From contig JACGCM010002890.1 in the NCBI GenBank assembly GCA_014058105.1, positions 2,728,001 to 2,792,000 of the forward strand: DNA of 64,000 nt, written 5' to 3'. Positions 33,628 to 43,340 of the stretch are shown here, one piece after another (position 1 is the first letter of the stretch; each line of letters begins with the position of its first letter). The notes beneath the pieces are model-generated. The model was not told where the DNA came from. It saw only the letters and a program-made list of their open reading frames with translations, and made no database searches. Position numbers and translations under genes: made by a program. This DNA is from Kingdonia uniflora. Its lineage: Eukaryota > Streptophyta > Magnoliopsida > Ranunculales > Circaeasteraceae.

Positions 33628-35228
33628 TTATCTTTACGTTGGGATCGTGTGGTTTGCGGATCTATGGTATAAGCCTTACCTCCTTTGAAAACATGGTTAG
33701 GCCCTAGTTTTGGTTGATTGCTATCCTTGATTCCCATCTCATCTGCCCAACTCTCTGGGTTAAGTAGTGTACGTACTTCCTCTTGCGCATTATAACTATC
33801 ATCATGGACTTCTTCATAAGGTACAATATGAAATTGTGGTTGAACCCCTTCTTTATTTATTGTATCTGCACCTTCTCTCTCTTGTGTACCTGAAGATTCT
33901 TCTTGCATGTGTTCTTCTTCATTGTTGCTTAAAGTTTGAAATTGAATGATGCTTGTGGTGAAACTATTTGCAGAGGTGGCAGACCTATGCTTTTTAAGAC
34001 CTGCCTTAGGTGCTGACTATAATTATTGCAATGACCACAATATTTAGGAATCCTGTGGAGAATGACTTCCTGACTGATGATCGCTCCCTCCACCTCTATT
34101 AAAACTTTATTTGGTATCAATTTTGATAAATCAATGTCTACAAGCGCACATGCATTGTAACCATAAACTTTGTTAGTAGTAGAGTGGTCAAGATGAATAG
34201 TTGTACCCAATATTTTTCCCAAAGACATTACGATCTTGTGGCTCCATAATTCCATTGGCAAACCTGGAAATTTGCACCATTTGAGAGCATTGGTGCTTTT
34301 GTGTTTATCAATAGTGAAATTGGGGTTCCATGACGTAATCCTCATGGGAAGGTTTTGAACAATCAATGGTCTTTTACTCCATATAAGCAGTTTATCATCT
34401 TTATTGTCAAGATGTATAATGAAGAAGCCTTTTCCAATGGGGATCAATTTGCATCGCCCCGTTGTCTTCCAATGATCATGAGCATATTGTTGTACTTCGG
34501 CGAACTTGATTTTTTTGAGGTTCAGTCTACCAATGAGACTGAATTGAAATTCGGATATTTCTTCAGCAATATCATCGGATATAATGGACAGCATTAAGGT
34601 TTCACCTCTAATCCCTGCTTGTATTAGTGGCGTTGATGGTTGTAGTTTCTCCTTCCCTCAGACTTTTTTGGCAAAGCTGCATGTATGATCAATGATAATG
34701 CCATCAGGGATTTTACTATGGTTTGCGGAGATACTCCCCATAACCTGTTGACATTGTTGAATTGTGCTTACTAAATTTTTTTCTTCCTCTCCATTGGCTT
34801 TTCCCGAGAATCCCCATAGGCATACAATCTTAGATTGGAGATCAGGTTGCTTGGTAGTTTCCTCGATCACTTGTGTTGCTCGATCCTCTGCCGAAATATT
34901 CCCAGAATCTAGAATTCCTTCATAAATAATTGTTACAGTTGGATTGAACTCCTTCATAAAACCCTCTGTATTTAACCCCACCAATTTAAAACCATTACGG
35001 TGAATCAATTGAAGTAGATTCAAAGTAAGGGCATCCATGATTACAGAAGTGATTCACGAATTCAAGAAAGTTGTTATCTGATTTTTCTGCAATATCCAAT
35101 CGGTTACCAATTGGATCCTCACAAAAAATTGAGAGATAACAATCAACCAGATTCAGTAGTTCTTTATTGATGAAGAGAGTTCTCAAATTGAAATTATTGC
35201 AAACGAGGAATGAAGATGATGTTTCCAA
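33624..35228 (-). pseudogene. LINE ORF1: nucleic-acid-binding protein (DUF4283-like)
   Basis: Three open pieces are seen. 35228-34658 (two frames) is a poorly conserved lead. 34594-33929 holds the DUF4283-type domain of plant LINEs with HWKTTGRCKLIPIGKGFF and ITSWNPNFTIDKH, then WCKFPGLPMELWS. 33908-33624 is an acidic tail ending just before ORF2. A zinc-knuckle remnant reads YCGHCNNYSQHLRQV, where the last Cys is lost. ORF1p would bind the element's RNA. Confidence 0.75.
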
Positions 35229-35240
35229 ACCCTACTCTCA

Positions 35241-35656
35241 CAAAAATGAAATTGACTACATCCCAAAAATTGGATTGTCATTTTTCTCTCTCATTTGCTA
35301 CCGAGTGAAAAAAAAAATTGATAATATTTTTCTTCTGTTGCATTTTTCTTCCTTTTGATGTTGATGATGTATGCCTGAGTATTTTTTGAATGAAACAGTG
35401 ATGTGTGTATCGAAGAATGGTAGTATAGGTAATGTAGACGATGATAATGTAAACTCGACAATGAATTGCATGTGTACGATGGCTATGGTGGAATCTAGAG
35501 GAATGACCACGGTTGCATGTATGTGATGGCTCAAAAATGAATGCATGAGATGGCTCGAAAATGTCTGTGGTCGAAGGGTACGACTATGGCTGAATGTATA
35601 AGATGGCTCGAAAATGAATCTATGGGAGGCTTCAATCGCAAAAAGTTGACAGCCGT
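35241..35656. other. Spacer between the LINE and E5
   Basis: No gene is seen. Between about 35520 and 35625 three copies of GATGGCTCRAAAATG occur, spaced roughly 25-75 bp, a short degenerate repeat. The 5' end of the LINE lies somewhere in 35228-35390. Confidence 0.4.
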
Positions 35657-36235
35657 TGTAATGGCCATATTCCGTAAGCTTGAAATTATTAGGAATTAGC
35701 TATCACACGAATGAACCTGTAACAATATTCAAATGGAAAGTAAGAAATGTAAGCAGGTGTTTTTAGCGTGGAAAACCTCTGAATAGGTAAAAAAACACGA
35801 CCTCGTATAGAGTATTTTTGTAAAAAAATCTTTATTGCTTGAAGCGGATATCTTTGTTACAAGTGATATCTAAATATAGAAATGTTTTTGATCTTGTAAA
35901 TAAGAAGTTTGTATAACTTTTTGGTCCATGTCTCTTCTGGATTTCTTTCTTTATATAGGCTTTTCCCAGAGCTCTTCATCGTACTAGAGCACATTTTCCA
36001 AATAATGTGGCTAATGGTGGTTGACTGAATAACTAACGAGTTCATGGGATACAGGTGTCTTTGACTAGATAATGTTTTCTAGGTTTAGCTCAATCCACAT
36101 TCTTGAGTAGTTTGTGGGGCCAGTTGGAATGTTTGATATGAGCTTTTAAGTGTTAAAAATGCGTGAGCCTAAGATGGAGGTAAATCGATCTTTGTGAACT
36201 CGATTTAGATTGAGATTGAGGGATAAGTCCTTATA
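35657..36235 (-). repeat. E5 3' LTR (about 579 bp)
   Basis: On the plus strand it begins TGTAATGGCC, comparable to TGTAGGGGCC at other LTR ends, and stops next to TTGCCCCCACG (36236-36246), the reverse of a polypurine tract. The R/U5-like block CACGACCTCGTATAGAGTAT (35790) aligns with GCGACCTCTGATGAGGAT of E1. A TATA box (minus strand CCTATATAAAG) is near 35950-35962. The left flank GCCGT would be one target copy. Confidence 0.55.
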
Positions 36236-36475
36236 ATTGCCCCCACGCAACCAAAGTCACGAGTGGTTTTGGTTGAGAAAGAATGTGTTAAAAGTTTGAA
36301 ATTCAAAATAGAGTAATGATGACGTTTGGCATGATGGAAGTTATGTGATATTGGGAAGTGATGGGCATTAAATGATGATGCTGATGCGGATGTATGTAAC
36401 GGTTGCATTTGAATAGTCATGACTATAATGAATGATGACGCTTGGGAAAATGTACATGCACAATAAATGTACGGT

Positions 36476-36486
36476 TATATAAATAG
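36476..36486 (+). promoter_or_regulatory. TATA box for the E5 antisense block
   Basis: TATATAAATAG lies 52 bp before ATG 36538 and about 240 bp from the 3' LTR, on the strand of the antisense ORFs. A comparable TATAAATAGG precedes the ORF at 63539. Confidence 0.5.
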
Positions 36487-36537
36487 TACCTATAGAAATT
36501 CTTTGAAACAATTCCTACTTGCGTAACTTTATCTGAG

Positions 36538-36841
36538 ATGGTGAAAACTCGGAGGATGGTTCTTGAGGAGAAGATTGCATCTGAAATGCAGATGCTGAAT
36601 TTGAAATACTTTGGTGACAATTCCTTAGAAAATGTCGATACCCGCTCCTGTCCCTCCGACGTACCAAGGCATGTTGAAAGAGGAAGCGGCTGAAGCTGAG
36701 GAAGATTTCTACTATAAGTGGAGGTTTTATGTCATTATCTTGACAGGCGATGACCGGTGGGCTTGTCTCCGTACTCTTGCGGAAGACAGGGTAAGGGTTT
36801 TATATACATGGATAGGTGTATCTGCAGGGCAGATATGCTGA
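36538..36841 (+). pseudogene. E5 antisense ORF1 (frameshifted)
   Basis: ATG 36538 opens MVKTRRMVLEEKIASEM, then QMLNLKYFGDNSLENVD, which resembles the first exon of the E4 antisense ORF1. After about 50 codons the frame stops. An overlapping frame carries on with EEDFYYKWRFYVIILTGDDR and WACLRTLAEDRVRVLYTWIG to a stop at 36841. A single shift near 36630 would explain this. Function unknown. Confidence 0.45.
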
Positions 36842-38523
36842 TTTCTTGTGTTACCATGAATTCTAAGGTTGGGCCATCATCATCTCTACCAACTCTTTGG
36901 TAGTGGTGGTTATAGATGAGGCGGTGATGGCAGTGGAGGAGGAGGATTATAACTGAGAGTCTGTAGACGCATTTCCATCATGTTTTGGCGCTCAAAAGAC
37001 CTTCATCTTGCATTGCGGGAGCCAGCACTGAGTTCACTGCTTGCATAGTTTCCATTTGAAGTTCGACTGGACTTCGACCAAACTCATGTGAGGGAAACTT
37101 TTTACTGTGTTCAATGTCTTCTTTGCAACAGGGTGAAAAATTACTAAATCAAGAAGAACTAGAAGACATGATGCTTCGGCGTGCCTGAATGAACTGTAAG
37201 TTTTAACAAATAAGGAAAACGAGTTATCTGTAAAGTACCTGGTGTTTGGTGCTGAACGGATATCATTTTGTTGTACTCATGAGGTCGATGTGATTAAAAA
37301 CTTAGTATCAGTAAATCGTATGCAATGTTTTTGATATGATTAAAAGTTGATATTCAATAAACTGCATATAGACAAATTTTTATAATCGAGCTGAATTGTG
37401 TTAAATATTGGGGTGAATAACAGCTTATAAGTGATAAAGAAATATTGCAATGCTGCTCGAACTGAGATGAATGCATGCTGACAATGTCGTTTTGATGTAA
37501 AAATGATTTATGTTTTTAACAGGTGAGCAAGAAAAATTATAGAAAATATGTAATCGTTAAAATTCGAACTGCTATAGGTCGATAAGGATACTACCCGTGG
37601 TAGACTAAGGTCGAGTACAGTAACTAATGTGTGTACTGGTGAGGGGATAAGTTCTAATAATTTATATAAAGATTTTGGGTTTTGCAGTTACAAGATATAA
37701 GGTAAAAAATTATGCATTTAAGGGGGAAGTGTATGAGAAATGTAAAAATACGGGTAGGATGATCTGTAAAAAATAGAGGATGGATTAGGATGGTATGGAC
37801 TCGATCTTAGAGGATTTGTTATGCCGTAGAAGAACGATAGGCTATAAAAATTATTGAAGTACATGAGAAGATCTTTGGTTCATTTGGCTATGATGCGGAG
37901 CTATTGGTGAGGAAATGTGAGCTCGAAGGATTAGATGTCAGGAGTGGAGAATTGGAGTATTCTCGTTATTCTTATGAGGTGTGCTTCTGAGAATTGAGTA
38001 GGGATGCGGTAGAACGTGAAAGGTTGGTGGGTTTTGATAGTTGAAGTTGAGATCGAATTCGAAGATTCGAGGACCGACGAATATGTGACAGGATGACATT
38101 GCTTAGTTTACTAAGGCTACGATAGATATTGTATAAAAAGTTGCTCATAAATAATATATTTGTTTTGAATGTAACAAAAATGATGTAAGTCAATCGTATC
38201 CCCTATAGGTGTGAATCTGTTTTGTGACAGTTTTAGCGAATAATTTGAATAATTTTGAAAATTTGCACAGTTTAGAAAACGATATCAATCACTATAAGTA
38301 TGATTAGCAAGGACAGAGAAACAAACATATGAAAATGCTTAAGCTTCTTAGTTTGTTTTGTATGCAAAAGGAAATAGGACTCTGACATCGCACAGAGTGA
38401 GTCATCATGAGTGTGGGAAGGTCAGGAAAACATATGGAAATAGGGAGAAAAAATATGTTAAAAAAAGAGGGGAGTTGTAATGTTGGAAAAGTAGATTCAT
38501 TGAAAAGGTTCTAGGCGTTTGAC
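36842..38523. other. E5 spacer between antisense ORF1 and aORF2
   Basis: AT-rich DNA without a convincing frame. Short stretches (for example GGAGGAGGAGG around 36936) could be decayed exon. No repeat or RNA gene seen. Confidence 0.35.
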
Positions 38524-38925
38524 ATGGAGAGTGGAAAGGACGCCTCGATTCTAGAATCGAGGACGGTTCGTGTAAGGAGCAATAAATGCCAGCCGCTTGA
38601 GAGAGAAAGGATAAATAGTACTTCTTCATCTCCAATCAAACGTGTTTCAACTTCTAAAAAATTTGGAGAACACTCAGAGAGAGAGACGAAAGATCAGGGA
38701 TTTGATAAAGAGTTATCCGAAAGTGATAAACGGTTGAAGAGGGAAAAAGATTTTGGATCTCGTAGGTCGCTATACAGCAGCGTTGTGAGGGAAAAGCTTG
38801 ATACAACTGCCGATTCTCATTCGGATACTGAAGATTAGTAGAGAAGTATGCAATATATGTTGACGTATATATATATGTTAAAGATATATATTATACGTAA
38901 ACGACTGATCAGAGATATATGTTGA

Positions 38926-38946
38926 ATATATATATATATATATATA
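38926..38946. repeat. (AT)n microsatellite
   Basis: An uninterrupted run of alternating A and T of about 20 bases within AT-rich DNA between the first two aORF2 exons of E5. Confidence 0.8.
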
Positions 38947-40335
38947 CATAGATGGAAGAATGATAAATACCTTAACCTGTATGTAGGTCAAGCGTGAGAG
39001 GCATCTGTATATGTCGAAAATGCGCTGGTAGTAATTGTTTTTAAGATAGGTAGTTCATCTGCTAATGAGTTATCGTCCTCTGGTCCGACGAATGAGTCTG
39101 ATAATGATGGGGAAGTAGGATTGGAATAATTCTCGGGTTTCCCTGGTCAATTGATATCTTATCCTACTGGTTCTGATGCCTTTAGAGAATTTTTCAAAGC
39201 TAAGGCGGCTATAGGAGGGAAGTGGGGTGATTGTGTAGAGTTTACCGGTAGGCAGTTTAGGGTTGTACGGTTGTAGAGGGGGAAGAGTATTTTTATCTAC
39301 TGGCTAATTTGGAAGTGGAAAAATGAGATAGAGTTATAGATGAATCGATCTCGTTAGAATATTTTGATGGGGATGTCCAGAGTGATCTCTCGGAGGGTTC
39401 TTTGTGTTACCTATCTTAATTAGATTATGGGTTGAGCCTTCCCCTCACCAATTTGGTGAAGGGGATTATGAATGCAATTGGGGCATGTCCTGTTCAATTG
39501 AACGGGAATATGTGGGAGGTAATAACTGTGTGTGACCATCTAAATGAAAAATGGGAGAAGGAGGGAAAAGTGAGGAGGATAACCCCTGAGGACATTTTAC
39601 AATTTTATGGGGTGAAAAATTATAAGGCCAGTGTGGGGTCATACTTTTGTACGTGCGCAACTTGACGTCGCTTCTTTGATCTAAATTTAGCAGGTCAAAC
39701 CTGGAACGACAACATCATATGGGTAAAGGGTAATTGTCTTCCAAGAGATGACGAAGAACCTTTGGACCATCGGTTTAGAAATGTAGAGCAAAGTAAGCAT
39801 AAAAATGCATAGATAGAATTACTGTTACGTTTCGCTGACAACTGTAGTTGATAGTAAGAATGTTGTTATTACAGGTGTATAGTCTAAAGTGGAGACTGAA
39901 CTCGAACTTGTGTTGGAGGGACTCGGCCTGAGTTGAAAGAAGATGGTTGATAGTAGGTCAAATAAGGCTCGAAAAGCTAAGTCAACCAGGTCGATGGCGG
40001 GTGTTGATGAAGGGAAAAGGCAAGTAAGTGGTGGGGGGGCTCGAACTAATTTTTCCAAGACTCATGGAACTGGCAGCTCGGCTCAGCCGAATCCTATTAA
40101 TCCAAGCTAAATAGCTCTAAAATATTTGTTGAAATGGATGCTAAAGGCTCTGTCGGCCTCTACTAGCACTGGAAGTGGTGAGGTCGTGAAAGATATGAGG
40201 AGGAGGGTCGAACCCTCGGGGGAGTCAGGAGTGAAGGTCGCCGAGGGATGATCTGCTGTGGTAGATGACCTCAAAGAGGTCAAGGAAAAGGCCAGGTTGG
40301 TAGTTCTCCACGGAGAGGAAGACACGAGCAAGATG

Positions 40336-40409
40336 GTAAGTTTATATTATCAGAAAGAACTTCTTAATATGCTTCATGCTAATCGCTGAGATCGATGAAT
40401 TTTTTGCAG
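40336..40409 (+). other. Probable GT-AG intron in E5 aORF2 (74 bp)
   Basis: Exon ...AGCAAGATG is followed by GTAAGTTTATATT, and the intron ends GATGAATTTTTTGCAG before GTTGCTCACC. It is a textbook plant intron: strong donor, U-rich tract and acceptor. Joining gives SKM-VAHLVKGIW in frame with the coiled-coil tail. Confidence 0.7.
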
Positions 40410-40779
40410 GTTGCTCACCTTGTTAAGGGGATTTGGCTTGGTAAGAAGGCAAATATCGTGCTTGAAAAAGAATTAGCTCGATCCAGGACTGACGCTTTCA
40501 AGGAAGTTAGGTGGCTGAAGGCTTCTCATGTCGTTGCGATTCGCCAGCTGCAGGTGGAGACAAAGGCTAATCTTGACGAGATGGTTGAGGAGCGTGATAG
40601 ACTAGGGCATCATTTGATGCTAAAAGGCTATTCTGAGGAGGAGGTGGATGCCATTATGGCGGAGCATAATGTAGTCGGCCCACGGATAGAAATTCCCAGG
40701 CTAATGAGGTATTATCAAATTCCCACGAATAGAAATTCCCACGGATAGAAATCGTGGGTTTGATCTTAAACGAAGCATA

Positions 40780-41175
40780 ATGTAGTTGGCCCGAATGCAT
40801 CCCCGAGTGTACGATCTATTGACCATTCATGCTACTTGGGAGTGCTCGAATTGAAACCTTGAAAAACTTCAAGGTCGCCCCCATGTATCAGTCGGGTCGA
40901 CGGGTTGACATGATACATGGGTTTGACCGACTCAAGAAGTTAACTGGACATCAAAGGTCACCCTCGGGTATTTCTAGCCAGGGGATCGATCCTAAACGAA
41001 GCATAATGTGGTCGGCCCCAATGCATCCATCCCCGAGTATCTGGTTCGTCGACAATTCATGCCACTCAGGAGTGCTTGATTTGGAACCTTAAAAAACTTT
41101 GAGGTCGCCCCCAAGAATCAGTCGGGTCAAAGGGTTGACATGATAATTAGGTTTGACCAACTTAAGAAGTTCACT
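40780..41175 (-). repeat. E5 post-pol tandem repeats
   Basis: About two copies of the ~195-bp family unit. Plus-strand signatures are CGAAGCATAATGTRGTYGGC at about 40771 and 40997, CCCCATGTATCAGTCGGGTC, and GACATGATACATGGGTTTGACC. Unlike E2 they lie about 110 bp from the RNase H/integrase remnant. Confidence 0.75.
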
Positions 41176-41284
41176 AGAGATATGAGATAAAGCTTAAAGA
41201 AGAAAAATAGGTTTATTGATTACATAAGGTGGTTGCATCAGTTGTGGGGATTGATGGTCGCGCACTATTATTAGGACACTAGTC

Positions 41285-42100
41285 GCATTGCTTTTCATCC
41301 CTGGGTTACTGCTCGAAGAGCCATTAATCGACCAGTAGTGTGGGTACCACAGTTGCCTTCGCGGAGTTTGGTAAATATGGTAGTGGCCTCGTGCTGAGAG
41401 ATGCAAAAGAGGTGTACGCCATTTGGGGATTTGCGGTGTAGACAGCCTCTAAGATTGGTGTACCGCCAGCAGTTTTCCAATAACGAATGTTTGGCCCTAG
41501 GATCCTCCACGAGGGTAGAACTATTGAAATATGCAATGAAAGGTTTGTTCCAATCTTGGGGATCGAGGTTCTCACCACCAGTATCGATGGATTTGATTTC
41601 TATTTTGGCAATACTTGGGCGTTCGAGCACTTTGATAGTAAGGGCTCGAGATTCGGATTGGCCATGCATGGCGGCAATATAAGCAAGGGCATCAGCATGC
41701 CTGTTTTCACCTTGAGGGTAATGTGTAATCAATAATTTTTTAGGGAACCGATCCATGCGCTGGTGGACGAATGTGGCATACTCAGCCATGCGACCGTTTG
41801 TGTGATTTTCACCGGTGCACTATCTCTGAATAAGCTAGGAATCAGTAAACACTACATGTTTGGGTACACCAAGTTTGAAAGAGAGATCTAGACCATGTAA
41901 CAAAGCTCCGTACTCTGCCTCGTTGTTGGTACATTCAAAATTTAATTTGATAGCCTTTTCGATGCGTTTGCTGGATTGTGTGACCAGGATGATACCTGTA
42001 CCAAAACCATTTGGTCCTACAAATCCATTTGTAAAGAGATGCAAGCCTGTATTGGGATTCCAAGGGTCAGTCTGTTCGGGCTGATCTTTAGGTAGATTAT
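41285..42100 (-). pseudogene. E5 RNase H and integrase start
   Basis: 42044-41835 has LFTNGFVGPNGFGTGIILVT (first catalytic Asp of FTDG is Asn here), NNEAEYGALLHGLDLSF, and an intact VFTDS. 41789-41295 has YPQGENRHADALAYIAAMHG and continues to GTHTTGRLMALRAVTQG, the zinc-binding start of integrase, then ends. Integrase proper is deleted. A stop separates the two pieces near 41825. Confidence 0.78.
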
Positions 42101-43066
42101 CTTCGTGTTCTTCCCAGTCATTTCTTAGACTGGGAAGTCAACAAGAAAATCAGCCACTGCCTATCCTTTAAGAGAATCATGTTTTTCGAAGGTGATATCA
42201 TGTTTCCCGAGGGATACGGATAACTTTTGTACTCGTTTGGATTTATCATTTTAACTTAGGAGTTCTCGAAGAGGGTAACTGGTAATGACGCATATGTGGT
42301 ACACCTGGAAGTATCGTTTTAGCTTTTGAGAGTTATAGACAAGAGTAAGCAATAGTCGTTCGAGATTAGTGTATCGTATTTCGGAAAGGGTTAGGGTCTT
42401 GCTGATAAAATTGATGGGTTTCACGATACTGGCATCGATTCGGATGAGGACCGAGCTGATAGAGGTCTCGGTAACTATGAGATAAAAAGTGAGTACGTCG
42501 CCTTCGACCGGGGTACTGATAAAAGGGGGTCGGTCAAGGTAAGTTTTGAGTTCGAGAAATGCTTCTTCGCATTCGGGGGTCTAGTTAATTTTGGGGTCCT
42601 TCTTTTTGGCTTTATGAACACCTTGATCACATAAAAGGGAGAATATCCAAGCGCAATGATCTGAGGATTTGGAGATAAAATAGTTTAGGGCGGCTATTTT
42701 GCCAGCGACCTTTTGGACATCTTTCCTGGTTCAGGGAGAGGGCACATCGACGAGGGATCGAATTTGGGTAGGGTGGATCTCGATGCCTCGTTTGCTAATA
42801 AGGTGACCCAAGAGCTTTCCTATCGCCGAATTGGCACTTGTCGGGATTTAGTTTCATATTGTATGTTCGGAGTATCGAAATGACGTCAGTCAAATCTTTT
42901 ATATGGGTATGGTTCTGGAGGCTCCTACATAACATGTCATCTATATAAACTTCGACTGACTTGCCAAGCATAGGTTTGAACATGGTGGTAACAAGGCGTT
43001 GGTATGTGGCACTCGTGTTTTTTAGGCCTAAGCGAAGTTTTAAGTTAATCTTCGTTGAGCAGGAAC
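42101..43066 (-). pseudogene. E5 reverse transcriptase, C-terminal two thirds
   Basis: The open piece 42983-42795 has KSVEVYIDDMLCRSL and MKLNPDKCQFG. Broken frames down to 42130 follow the family through AALNYFISKSSDHCAWIFSL and LTLVYNSQKLKRYFQ. The N-terminal third is missing because the element ends at the head-to-head junction at about 43066. Confidence 0.78.
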
Positions 43067-43340
43067 TCGATCAAAAACTTTATACTGCTATTCGTATCAG
43101 CACTAGCACCACACCAAACTCCTAGAGTCGTTTAAACAACCCCATTTGCCCAAAGATCCTCGCTGTCTAGGTATCTCAAAATTTTCATACCCCAAAAATG
43201 CGCAAATACCACAATACTGACCCTTAATCTCACATCCCCAAATTCTAAAATACTTAAAGCCTGTATTCCACAGCCGATCACATCTTGTACTGCATGTTTC
43301 CCACCAGGCACACTGAGAGCCCTCTCCAATGGTACCTCAT
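43067..43340 (+). pseudogene. gag: E6 gag fragment
   Basis: In a frame with several stops it reads NPICPKILAV, then VSQNFHTPKMRKYHNTDP and SLYSTADHILYCMFPTRHTE. This corresponds to about 90 residues of the capsid-like core seen in E3. At about 43335 it jumps to RT within ACCTCATCCCTCATGCC, a short sequence that fits both sides. Confidence 0.72.

Larger units (their letters stand above)
15885..35240 (-). mobile_element. L1-type LINE, split by E4
   Basis: From the right: ORF1, ORF2 (endonuclease, RT), then the 13.1-kb E4 insertion at 18661-31759, then the rest of ORF2 (RT, zinc-binding domain, RNase H), a repeat-rich 3' UTR, and a poly(A) seen as a T-rich run near 15885-15908. Without E4 it is about 6.2 kb, normal for plant L1 elements. 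Removing E4 and one AGGGA copy joins the two RT halves near NGNP...RDLKLGDPLSQ, apart from small frame breaks. The 5' boundary and the LINE's own target duplication are not certain. Confidence 0.85.
38524..40748 (+). pseudogene. E5 antisense gene aORF2
   Basis: First exon ATG 38524 to 38838: MESGKDASILESRTVRVRSN, charged and Ser-rich, ending DTTADSHSDTED. Further coding traces are SYPTGSDAFREFFKAKAAIG at about 39160-39210, and the open domain 39432-39665 with LPLTNLVKGIMNAIGACPVQ then ILQFYGVKNYKASVGSYF. These match the aORF2 domains of E2 and E4 in order and spacing. WNDNIIWVKGN follows near 39705, then a Ser/Gly-rich stretch. A 74-bp intron comes next, and a coiled-coil tail at 40413-40748 (VAHLVKGIWLGKKANIVLEK). 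Stops are present. Function unknown. Confidence 0.68.
35657..43066 (-). mobile_element. E5: Ty3/gypsy element, 3' part only
   Basis: From the right: RT (starting mid-domain), RNase H, the very start of integrase, post-pol repeats, the antisense gene block on the plus strand, purine tract and 3' LTR. The 5' LTR, gag and protease are absent; the element stops at 43066, where E6 begins in the opposite direction. Its LTR and aORF sequences are clearly more distant from E4 than those of E1-E3, suggesting a separate subfamily. Confidence 0.75.

Noticed and set aside
36632..36841. Independent 69-codon gene in E5
   Set aside because: Better explained as the frameshifted continuation of antisense ORF1 starting at 36538.
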